In this document: piece after piece, positions 37,269 through 47,669 of the stretch
How the letters are laid out: each line of letters begins with the position of its first letter
Position numbering within the stretch: the first letter of the stretch is position 1
DNA from: Camillea tinctor
Lineage: Eukaryota; Ascomycota; Sordariomycetes; Xylariales; Xylariaceae
Length of the DNA: 64,000 bases
Direction of reading: 5' to 3'
Assembly: GCA_022578605.1 (NCBI GenBank)
Contig: MU394071.1
Coordinates: 310,001 to 374,000 of the forward strand
The notes under the pieces: model-generated
Seen by the model: the letters and a program-made list of their open reading frames with translations, nothing else
What the model was told of the DNA's origin: nothing
Database searches by the model: none
Position numbers and translations under genes: made by a program

Positions 37269-38762
37269 ATGGAGCACACTCTACGATGTAACTCGATCAA
37301 GTGTCGCAAGGAGTTAGCCGATCGTGCATTGGTGACAACTTGCAGGTAAGACATCGCGCAGCCATTTACCTATTGTTTCCTCTCGGCTCATTTATTCCCG
37401 CTCTAACTCTCACCAGCCATATCTTTTGTCCCGACTGTGCTACCCGTCTGGGGCTCATTGGCCAACGGCACGAGCATGGTACTTCGTGCCCAGCCTGTGG
37501 CATACACCTAGCAGATCCAGATGCTGCAGTCGTTACAAATCTCAAGCCGACGGAGGATTACAAGACTAGCGTCTTGAGCGGTCTCAGTCCCAATATTATT
37601 ATCGAATGTGCAAGCCGGGGACTGAGCTTCTGGGCTTACCAGACTACTCAAGAAATGTCAGTAAGTTCCCTATTCCAGGCGCATGGGGAAAGGAAAAGAA
37701 AACGGAATAGACAGTGATTAACATAGCACTCTAGTATTTATCAAGAGTATCTAGTAAAGTCATTTACTGATAAATATTCAGATTTGAATGTTCAGCTCGA
37801 TAGGGTGATCAACGATGCGAATGCCGAGATCACGAATTTACATAACAAGCTGGAGAGTAAGTTGTCTGTCATATCTCTGTACCAGACACTCTGCTGAAGC
37901 CGGTTTAGGCATGAAGCTAGACCAAGATACCTTACAGAAAAAGAACGAAGAGCTATCTCATGCCTATAAGGAGAAAAACCGAAAGCTCCTCCAAACCCAA
38001 GAGTTATATGACAAGCTTAAGCGTAAAGCTATGCTAGGTCAGATGCAAGATGCTGCTAAAGATGCCGTGGACTCGACTCTGCATGACTCTATCCCAAATG
38101 CAACTGGCATGGGAGATGATTTCCATGGCAATGAGACTCTAGGAGACCATAGAGCCTCCTGTGGGCAGCACCATCCATCCCTTTATGACCAACAAAGGGT
38201 GACAGCCGCCTATCAGCCACATGCAACTCTGCAGACTCATAGAAATCCATGGCCTAGAACTATGGGCGCACAATGTGGGTTTTATGCTGCATTCTATCTA
38301 CTACATTGAAATATAGACAGGTAACTAATCAAATATAGTCGACATACCAATTACACCTTCAACTCATCGTCAACGCATCGGCGATGCAACGGGTATTGGC
38401 CTGTCGACTATCCCGGGTCTAGTCGTAGGAACACCGAGGTCCCCACGGAATCAGATGAACTCTCGCGCGCCACTCGGAGATATATCATCTAACAACTTGC
38501 GAAGTTCGATTAGGTTTCCTGCAGTTGGCTTAAGCTCCGGCCTCAAGGTTGGCCAAGATGGTAAAAATATGGGAGATGTTCTAACCTCATCTCAACCCCG
38601 AGGTACGTTCACTCTAGTGGGCTGATTATTGACCTATTTGTCTCTAATTGGGGCATGGTAGCTCAACGGCCGACACCACAAGCAACAAGATTCAATCAAA
38701 GACCTACAGGTAATCAACCAGACATCATTTCAGGTGGCTTACGACCTGGGTTTTCCCAATAG
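37269..38762 (+). CDS. HEI10: HEI10/CCNB1IP1-like RING protein (meiotic crossover E3 ligase)
   Basis: Six exons: 37269..37345, 37417..37656, 37735..37856, 37909..38274, 38339..38602 and 38662..38762; 389 residues; introns of 52-78 nt. The N-terminal RING is complete: Cys7, Cys12, Cys25, His27, Cys30, Cys33, Cys50 and Cys53 (C3HC4). Next come PTEDYKTSVLSGLSPNIIIECASRGLSFW and TTQEIIYQEYLVKSF, then a coiled coil (about 130-210, EITNLHNKLESMKLDQDTLQ), then a Ser/Pro/Arg-rich tail with PITPSTHRQRIG and RSPRNQ motifs, as in HEI10 proteins. Known role: a chromosome-axis E3 ligase that marks crossover sites and regulates recombination-complex turnover in meiosis (studied in Sordaria, Arabidopsis and mammals). 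Exon 2 is taken to end at 37656 (donor GTCAGT), because the stronger-looking GTAAGT at 37661 would put exon 3 out of frame. A sexual cycle is therefore plausible in this fungus. Confidence 0.92.
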
Positions 38763-39175
38763 GGCGCCGAACATGGTGAACACGTTGTGGGAAAGAGTGA
38801 TGAACACTTTCTTCTAGACCTTTACGAAAACAAAGGTTGTGTTTTATACATCGAGGCTTAGAAACAAGCGATAAACAATCAATTATACTGTTTTTTAACA
38901 CACGCTTACGTTCCTATGCAGTGTTTGGTGAAAGGAAACAAGGTTGTTCATTGTAGTAATTGTTCTGTACAAAGGACGCATTCAATCAACCAAGACTATT
39001 GTTCGCCATTCACCTTACACTATAAGTATTCTCTCGCCTTTCCTCTAAAATGTCAAGATCTATCTTCAGATTTTGGAGTATCATCACTTCGTCTCCTAAT
39101 AACTTTTATAACCCCTCTTCTGAGCTAACATACATTATTCCTAACCAATCCGAGTTACCTTCGTACTTGTTCCCC
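38763..39175. other. intergenic between HEI10 and coiled-coil gene
   Basis: 413 bp, same-strand spacing; probably HEI10 3' UTR and promoter of the next gene. The next gene's frame is open back to 39050. Confidence 0.6.
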
Positions 39176-40603
39176 ATGGCGAGCATGAGTTCCATATACT
39201 CTCAACATCGACAGTTTCAGAGTTCTAATGAATTGAACAAGGCGCAGGGCCGTGGCCTGACACAGTCACCCCGAGAATCTATGCTGGCATATGATTCTCA
39301 TCAGCAACGGGGTGGCATGGCGACGCCGTCACCGATGTATCAGAGAGTGGACCGCCCTCAGGCACCAGGATTGGAGAGTGGACGAAAGAAGCTTGGACAT
39401 CCCCGGCGTGACGAGGACTCCTCACCTAATCGGTGGTTCGGTTGGTCCAACAAACCTAAGACCCAGAGCGTGGATAAGAGCAAGCTTTCTCTAGATAAGT
39501 TGAGTATCAGTGCGCCTATCCCCGTCGGGCCTGCTCCTACACGCCCTCCTCGGCCCCCTATTGAACAGACGCCGGCGTCGTTCTATAATTTTCCGGCATT
39601 GGAGGAGCTATATGAAAACAGAAAGCCGCTTCCACAGCCCCCCAAACCACCTATTCATTATCCACAGCAACCCTCACCGGTAAAGCCTCCGACGATCCAT
39701 TCCGACCGTCTTGGGCAACGTCATGATGCCTTGAGGTCGCACCCAGTCACTCCGCGATTGGAAATTACCTCTGACAGGCCACCTGTCTTACGTAGTTCAT
39801 CGTTGTCGGCGATAAAGCAGCAAAATAGACGCGCTGTTATTTACCCCCATGAAGAGGAGAGTAATAAAATGCTCCGTGAACCACAGCTATCAGCTGGACT
39901 GATGGCTGAGAAGCGCCGGGGACGAGTTTACACTCCTGATGATCTACATAAATTCACTGATACGACTTCGTGGCAGAAAAATGCGGACAAGAATGATGAG
40001 CAAGTTTCTGAAAAGGAGCATGACCAGGAATATGTTAGCGATGAAGAGACTGATAAAGAAGACGAAGTGGATGTAGAAGTTGAGGGGGAAGAAGAGGACT
40101 CGGATGTTCGCGACTCTAGCGTACCCACCATCAACATCGTCGAGCCGGAGGACGAGCTTCCCGATCAGACCTATCTGAAAGTCGATCATGCTTGGAAGCA
40201 TCTTTACAACAATGAGCGAAAGCGCGTGCGTAGCCTTGAATGTCTGGTGCCGCTTGCAAAAATGATTGCTGCATCCGAGAAAATCGAATCAAAAGATGTG
40301 CGTGAGCTCTACGATGGGCTCGACACTATTATTAAAGACCGCGAACAGCTATTCAAGCTCTGGCCCCTGGTAAAGAGCCTGGCCAAGGACCAGGACATCG
40401 ATGTCCTCGATTTTGAATCTATGGGTCCGGCCCTCGAAAGTGTGTTCGCGGACCGTGACAAGGCCAAGCATATGGTCAATGTACATAAGCGTGCCCGCAG
40501 CCAGCTCGAGCGCCGGGTGAAGGAGCTTGAGGAGGAAAATGCGTCGCTAAGGGCTAACTACTACGGAGAGGAAGATGGGGAGGAAGAGGACTACATCCGT
40601 TAA
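39176..40603 (+). CDS. conserved-looking hypothetical protein, proline-rich with C-terminal coiled coil
   Basis: Intronless, 475 residues from Met at 39176 (MASMSSIYSQHRQ); an in-frame Met at 39050 would add 42 residues of leader-like sequence and is less likely. I do not recognise the family. The first two thirds are disordered and basic, with proline-rich motifs (PTRPPRPPIEQTP, KPLPQPPKPPIHYP) that could bind SH3 or WW domains, and RWFGW/FYNFP aromatic islands. Around 290-340 there is a strongly acidic stretch (SDEETDKEDEVDVEVEGEEEDSD in short pieces). The last 130 residues look folded: YLKVDHAWKHLYNNERKRVR, then helices, and a coiled coil near the end (RSQLERRVKELEEENASLRA). A scaffold or cytoskeletal adaptor is a guess. 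It lies 413 bp after HEI10 on the same strand; no functional link is shown. Confidence 0.8.
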   Translation: MASMSSIYSQHRQFQSSNELNKAQGRGLTQSPRESMLAYDSHQQRGGMATPSPMYQRVDRPQAPGLESGRKKLGHPRRDEDSSPNRWFGWSNKPKTQSVDKSKLSLDKLSISAPIPVGPAPTRPPRPPIEQTPASFYNFPALEELYENRKPLPQPPKPPIHYPQQPSPVKPPTIHSDRLGQRHDALRSHPVTPRLEITSDRPPVLRSSSLSAIKQQNRRAVIYPHEEESNKMLREPQLSAGLMAEKRRGRVYTPDDLHKFTDTTSWQKNADKNDEQVSEKEHDQEYVSDEETDKEDEVDVEVEGEEEDSDVRDSSVPTINIVEPEDELPDQTYLKVDHAWKHLYNNERKRVRSLECLVPLAKMIAASEKIESKDVRELYDGLDTIIKDREQLFKLWPLVKSLAKDQDIDVLDFESMGPALESVFADRDKAKHMVNVHKRARSQLERRVKELEEENASLRANYYGEEDGEEEDYIR

Positions 40604-42831
40604 ATTAACGGATGCTGGAGACGATCGGCGATGCGGCACGACGGATAGTGAACAAAACATAACAACTACGATATAATACGACACGATATAACGAGGAGAG
40701 ATCTACTTACCTACATCTACAAGAAGCGTACCTCGACCAACGACCACCATTACGATGAATTATTGAATATCTAAACGACTTGCCGACTTATAAACGGGAA
40801 TTTAATGTAGTACACTAAGGGGTCGTTCTATTTCTTCTTCTGCTGCTATGCCCTGCTTTTTATCCTAGGCGTTAAATAATTAACGGGAGCAGGAGAAAAA
40901 GCAAGTATTCAAGTCGAAAGGAGCCTTGAGACCCATCGCGAGGGTTATGTTATGGTTCTGGGGGTTGCGGTAATATTTAAGTATCTGGTATACCTTCATA
41001 TTCTGTAGACTACCGAACCACCCTCCCGAGTATGAACGCCCAAGTCAAAGTCGATATATTGCATCACACCATTCAACATGATATGCATAAATATTATCCA
41101 TTATGTCGATTGGAGAGGACGCATTTCTTTCTATTTACTCTATTTATCTACTGATCTTTCCTCACTTAGACACATATACATACCCTACATCCTACCTTGT
41201 TCACGTCCAGAGTTGGCCCTTTTATATTTCCTCTGTACCCGGTCCTCTCCTTCTAACTACAAATTATCCATATATTTACTGAATATATACGCCTCCCCAT
41301 ATCTGGGTAAGTAAACAGTCCTACTAACTCCTCATCACCAAGTCCTTCACCTCCTTATTTTTCTCCCACTCCCCGCTCTCATAAGCCATTCGTGTAAACC
41401 CAGTCTCATGAGCTAAGCCTCTCTTCACTTCCACTTTCTTTTTCCCATTATTAACAATTCCTAAGACCATTTCAGGGAAACAGGTAAGTCGGAGCTTTTC
41501 CCTTCTCAGCAAGGAAGCTCCCCTCTAGGCCCCCTTCGCCCCTTCTCCCCTTCTCTCTGTCTTGCTAACAAGGATACAAAGAAGAGGTAAGATCGACAAT
41601 CTCTCTTTGATCATTTCACCTAACCTACTTCTACTTCATTGAACCCTTTCCTACCTTTGATATCCCCTATATATACAAAGACAAAGTGGTTTTTGCCCCG
41701 TTCTCTTTTTTTCTTTTGTCACACCTACCCCTGATTTTTGGATTCACATGAAATGAGCATATATGCGTCTGGAACGCATAATGCTTGATATAAACTAGAA
41801 AATGCGAAAGAGGAGGAAGAGAAGGAAGAAGGAAGTCCAAAAGTGGGAGTAGGTTTGTGAATCCTCTCCTTTTTTCGAAATATACTAAACCCTGTGTTCT
41901 GATCTGTTCTTCCTGGCCAGTTGAATATGGACGACGCGGGGCTTAGTATCTTGATAGATCAGATGAGTCGGGCTGAGTGTTGGATTGGGTATTTGCTCAC
42001 CCCTATTTTCTTTATGTATTTCTTGTTCTTTTTCCTTTTTGATTTAATCTTTCCTATTTTCTATCTATCATAGCTATAGCATTGTCGCAAATCTAGATTG
42101 TTAACCTTTTTGCGTAAACATATATTTGAAAACTATGCTGTACTAGTGATTCGATAACGTCGGTGAAGGGTGTATATAAGTAATTCCGTAAGTATCCCAG
42201 TTAGACATTAAAGTCACTCCAAACCCACACAAAACAATCATCAAGTAAATACATCTTGGTTGAACAGGACTTAGCATAACAATCACATTATTACCCATAA
42301 TCCTTTTTGTGCCATGAGTCTATCAACGCTACATAACTTTAATTTGGATCCAATACAAACCACTACATGATAAGTTGCTCACATGCTGCTGGTTTTGGGA
42401 GTGAATTATCAATCAACCCAATACCCTTTAGCTTCATCGCAATCAGGTTGCCAAGGTGACACATTTTTGTTGGTGAATATAACATGGTGGTACTTCACAA
42501 CGAGTTACATCACATTATATTTGCAGAGCCTCATAAATAGGGGTACGACAACATGAATAGCAGAGCTTCCCTGCCATCTGTTTGTTACCCTGACTACATT
42601 CCTGATGAGTACTTTTGTGTTTGCACACATTCTAGTCCCGCCTTATCATCTCAATAACAACCTTAGTGTATGGCCTCGGAATAAATCGTTTTATCTCTGC
42701 CCCTCCCCCGCCTGTCACCCTCGCCGTTGCCTCCTTTACTCTTTCACATTATCGATTGGTCTTGTAAACACAGACGAACCAGCCCCGACTTCCTTCACCC
42801 TCAATACCTATCTCACCACATCTCGCCGAGT
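40604..42831. other. intergenic (2.2 kb) before the kinase-like gene
   Basis: No supported gene. It is rich in pyrimidine tracts (41500-41720) and AT DNA. Some of it may be the 5' leader of the kinase-like gene, whose frame is open upstream to 42727. Confidence 0.55.
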
Positions 42832-44428
42832 ATGGAGGAGGGTGAGCCTGTTATGATGCTCGGTGTCACTCCCGATTGCATATGGGGAGACAGAAATAAA
42901 AAGACTGTCTATGCTCAAGCTTTCGGACAAGGAAGATCAATGATCTTCCGTTTCTACCTGAACCGCGTCAACCCACCTGAGTCGTTGCCAATACGGGTAG
43001 TGAGTTGCTATCATGGCCTTCCAGTGCTAAACGAGGCACACACTTTTCCGGATCACGTCACTATGCGAACCGCCATTTGGTCCGCAGTTGCCAATGTTTG
43101 GCATCGCTGTTTCAACGAGCCAGAAATTCTCGGACCGGGTACTATTATTGATATAACCTCCAGCCTGACCGGAGCCATTACCTGGCTAGCTCTCCGAGAA
43201 CCTAGTTTTGACAAGTACCTTAATCTACTTCGACACATCCAGCCAAAAGACTTGGCACCCGGAGATAGCACTCTACCCACTGTCGATATCTCACATGTTG
43301 ACTTTCTCGAGACGATGGGTCGCAGCGGCCGTTGCAAGCGGGTAGAAACACAGGAAGGGCAGACCGGACCGGTGACATACGTTTTCAAGGGATTCGACTT
43401 CCATACCTACTTGCAAGTCCGCGACGGGGACGATATACGGGCTTGCTGCATGATAGAAGACTGGCGGAAGTCGAGCAACTTGATCGCGAACATGGCACCG
43501 CATCCCTACATCCAACAACCGCCGCGGATGCTAGTCTCCGTCCGCGACTGGCACCTCCAACCCGTGATCATAGGCCACCTATCGACCTTCTTCACCAGAC
43601 GAGACCTCAGCGAGGTGATCACAAGCGCAAACATAACAGGGGCACCCATCCCACTGCGGCAGAAAGCCAAGTGGTGCTACCAGATGTCCCTCGCCATCGC
43701 CTACGCGCACCGCGTCGCGCACACCTACCACCGTGACATCCACCCGGGAAACTTCGTCGTGGATGCCCAGCAGAACCTGGTGCTCATCGACTGGGAGCAG
43801 CGGGGCACGTCGGCGAGCACGCTCGCCCCCGAGGCGGACGGCACCTGGGACGTGGTGGAGCTGCCGAACGACCAGCTGATGTACGGCAAGTACACGGGCG
43901 CGGGCCGCCGCAACATGCCGGTGGGCAGCGGGGAGGAGAGCTACAACGTCTGGAACGTGTTCCCCGACTGGCAGAGCAGTTGTCCACGGGCGACGGAGCT
44001 GGCGGAGGTTTTCGCGCTGGGACGGACGATGTGGATGCTGCTAGCCCAGGTGGTCGTTGATGGGGTCAAGCACCCGGATGACGTGCAGGTTGTTTGGGGA
44101 AATGAGGATGAGCACATCCCCGCCCACTGGGTCGCGATGGTGGAGAAGTGCATGGACAGAGATCCGAATATGCGCCCTGATGTGGCACATCTGTGAGTAA
44201 TTTTGGAGTCCTTGATTCCCCCTGTTAGCCTGTCTCGGGCCAGCCCGGGAGCCCAAATTACCCTATCATAGTTAATTGTATGAGTTTGTAGGGGTTTTGA
44301 CTCCCGGGACAACGGCCGCAAGAGCCAAAAGGTTACTCAGTATGGCAATTACTGACTCCCATTATTACAGTGCGGGGTTCTGGCAGATAGAGATGACACT
44401 CCAGGATACGCCTGATGCTGAGGGATGA
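42832..44428 (+). CDS. divergent protein kinase-like protein
   Basis: Two exons, 42832..44192 and 44371..44428 (178-nt intron, GTGAGT...TACAG); 472 residues. The C-terminal half has a kinase fold signature: YHRDIHPGNFVVD gives His300-Arg301-Asp302 and Asn307 of the catalytic loop, and LVLIDWEQRG replaces the usual DFG by Asp320-Trp321-Glu322. Next are a helix-F-like region (ATELAEVFALGRTMWMLL) and MVEKCMDRDPNMRPDVAHL, the classic C-lobe Arg motif. In the N-lobe I see no clear glycine loop or VAIK lysine; VTYVFKGFDFHTYLQVRDG may replace it. The 200-residue N-terminal part is not recognised. It may be an active fungal-specific kinase or a pseudokinase; the HRD Asp and Asn argue for activity, the altered DFG against canonical chemistry. 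The C-terminal coding region (43680-44000) is much richer in GC than the N-terminal part. The start at 42832 is chosen as the first Met with protein-like sequence; 42727 is the alternative. Confidence 0.75.
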
Positions 44429-47400
44429 ATACGGTTGCACAGGACCAAGTCATGATATGGTGTATCCAGGGCGGGAAGGATTGTGGAATGGAAAGACACC
44501 CCTTGGCCTGCCTAGCTATATACACTTTACCCCAAGAAACCCCTAATTAGTCCCTCTCATGGTCAAGATGACTTATTGGTCTGTGATCGTCCCCTCCCCT
44601 CTATTATGGAGGTCGAGAATAGAACGCGCCAGACCTTCCGCATAAGGGTTATAGGACTTGTATATCATCGTTTGCCTTGTACTACTATATATGCCTAATA
44701 CCTTAATACAGAATGAAAAATAATCCCGTATGATTTGCAGTTACTTAGAAGCTTATTCCAATTTTGATGTGTTCAAGATCCAGTTAGGGACTATGCAGAT
44801 CAGGCTAACTGGATATACATGTTGCCGGAAGTGATAAATCATACTGCCATGAAAGACCTAGAAAGAGCTTGGGTAACTATGTTGTAGTGCGAGAAAATAG
44901 AACAACACCTTGCCATGTTAACACATCTACACAAGAACACTATCTTTGTCTCTTGTAACCTCTGACCTATCATCTCTGATATATATGGCACATAGGAGTA
45001 CGTACCTGGCAAGAAATAAAGGAAGTGTTTCTATGTATACCTATATAACAGTACTATATGTTATTGTAGTTCTAGTTTCTCGCACCACAACGTAGTTACC
45101 CAAGCTCTTTCTAGGTCCTTCGTTACACCTATACTACGATTATCCCCCATTTCCCCTCTTCTAGCCAGGATCGTCATTGATGTTGAGTACTACATGGGGG
45201 TTTTCAGGCTTTTAAACATGTACTATTCTCTATTCTGTGGTAAATCCGGAAACGTCCAAGGCTTAGAAACCATCCTTGCTGCGAGTTTCCCCGGCCAATA
45301 GTAAGAAGGTTTATGACTATCTAAGTGTAACGAGAGTATAGCCGATTATGTATATGTAGGTACGTTTCATGTATTCTCCCCTGTTAGCTTACATCAATAG
45401 TTCTAGTGCGTATAAGTTTCATGTATAGGTAACTATGCTAAAAGGTTGTATGTACCAAGCTCGACGAGTCTACAGTTTGATCCCCTGGGTGAGGTAGGTA
45501 GCTAGTAGGTAGCTAAAGTAGATAGTTATGTAGATAATGCACGCAATGCACCGGCGGCGAATCGCGAACAAGCCTACACAGCACGTGCTGGCCGTAAGAC
45601 CGCCAAGTTACCTCGGCCCTCATACAGCTTTTAGAGCAAGCTAGCTGAGATCAATGGTGCCTAAGATACTTTATCGAGAGCGGCAAGAGGAGAAAGAGGG
45701 GGGAAAGGGGAAGCAGGAGAGTCACAAACATTTAATGTTGTAAGTGACAAGAAGCGATTTTCTTCCCCCCTTTTTTATTTCCCTGACACAGCATTCCCAA
45801 AGTGAGAACAAAATATGATATGTACAGCTTTCACTTTTATAGCGTCAAGCGAGAAATATATTCTCCTCCTTGGTAATCCCTCCCTAGCTATGGTCAACCT
45901 ACCTAGTAAGTTTAAGCACTCTCATACGACAGCCATATGCACCATCAAGCAATTCAAGCATGTGATATCCCAGAGAAGTAACCTGAGTCACCTCGAAGAA
46001 AGAAAATAAATGTGCTGACAGGCGCTATAGGCGTTTCTTCGGATCTCCAGAATCTATAGCACGTAGCCCTTTCTAGCCATTGGCGCGGCAAGACCCCTGT
46101 CTTGGAGGGGGATCTCAGACTTGGTTGATGGAACTATACCTACAGGGGTGTCTCCTAGAGTTGATCCTGCTATAAAATGCCTCGAACTCTGCCAATGCAC
46201 AAAGCTTACCTAGATTAGAAAGTTGATGGTTTACTCTAAGCGTCGTTTCCCCCTCTCCTTGGTCTGCGTATTTTAGGCAGGTCACCAATTTTCAGCTCTA
46301 GGTTGGCGCACTATACGAACTAGACAGAGTGCCGTGGCTCTTGTATAGGGCCGCATTGGTAATAGCGTTCACGACAACGTTTATTCGTCCCTGGTAGCTT
46401 AAAACAACGGAAAGCTAGGTTAAGTCTATATCAAATTAAAGCCGTGATAGTATATGCTAAGTATAACCGACTGGGCTACTAGCAGGCATCAATTCAACGT
46501 TATATAAACGGAATTCTCCGAAACTAGGATATACCAAGACCCCCCTGGTATAAGGTGGGATATACCGGTTTGGCTATATTATGTGTCTGAGTCCGGGGCC
46601 TAGGTTGCCAGGTTAAACTATACCCATAGTCACGGTCAATACCTCCTTCACATGCGAGTATCTATGATGTACTGGACTGCATAGCGTAAACGACCCGGGA
46701 CCGAAAACAAGGGATCGTTGTTAGCATTGACATGTTGATATTCACTGGGATTTGCCCAGGCTCCCTGTTATCATCATCAACGCATTACCTGCCTCGATAT
46801 AGGGAAGGGCCGGACTTCGGCATAGAAGATTTCGGCGGAATAGATATATCACAGTGGAATATATGCACGTATTACCTGCAATCACTTACTGCGAACTTGG
46901 ACATCCCCCACTAGGCAGTTTCATCCTCGTAAGATCGATCCAAACCGGAACATCCTCAGTACATCCTGTCAAGCTGGCCTAGAAGATCCATTCCCACCTA
47001 GGAGGGGTCACGTAGAAGCTTGTTGCTACAAGTGTGTATTAGTATGGGTGAAACGGGCAAGCTGAGAACCCACTAACCTCAGTGCGGCTTGCGCCAAAAA
47101 GAATGCTACTCATCGTTCTAGCTTGACGATGCGTGCGAGATCCAGAGAGGCTTAGATCAGCAAAAGGATTGGGCCTACATATACCATTGCCTTCCTACCC
47201 ATTGGTAAATCGATTCCTATTGAGACGAGATAGTAGGGCTGTCTCCAATCATGATCTGCAATTTGTTTGGACCGCGCATAATAGGACCATGCATGACGCA
47301 TGTAACCTACTTTGATGTGTGTAGTCAGATATAAGTTAACATAGGCCATTGTCCCCCCTTGGCGACTATCTTTCCATGCTTACACGGAGTCTGTGTGGAG

Positions 47401-47669
47401 GTTTCTTAAACGCCTCTGATGCTACCGTAAGAGGATGTAACTGCGCCGTCTTAGCTTGACATCACATCGCCGCTGTAGGAATGCATATACCATTACACTG
47501 TCGGGTAAGCAAGCCCCAGCTTGTTGACTAGTTCTAGGCTCCTTTCATCACTTGGCCCCCTATAAAGCCTGGGTCCCGGGGCGTCATGTTAAGCGATCCT
47601 CCCCTTGGCGGGTTGCTACTTTTTGTGAACGAAGCACCTGTATGATCAGGTTGTTCACTGTCAGCAAGC
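44429..47669. other. gene-poor intergenic DNA (3.2 kb)
   Basis: No supported gene. It holds the inverted-repeat element at 44851-45121 described separately. Otherwise it is AT-leaning DNA with short ORFs lacking any motif. 47350-47669 is the probable P450 promoter. Confidence 0.55.
44851..45121. mobile_element. MITE-like inverted-repeat element
   Basis: Two 57-nt arms (44851-44907 and 45065-45121) are reverse complements with 5 mismatches, separated by 157 nt; 271 bp in total. The core of the arm reads GACCTAGAAAGAGCTTGGGT. It has no coding capacity. Size and long terminal inverted repeats fit a miniature inverted-repeat transposable element or a foldback element; I could not define a target-site duplication, so the exact ends are uncertain. 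Three of the mismatches are transitions. Confidence 0.7.

Noticed and set aside
37657..37666. GTAAGT at 37661 as the HEI10 exon 2 donor
   Set aside because: It would leave exon 3 in a frame that soon hits a stop; the GTCAGT donor at 37657 restores TTQEIIYQEYL.
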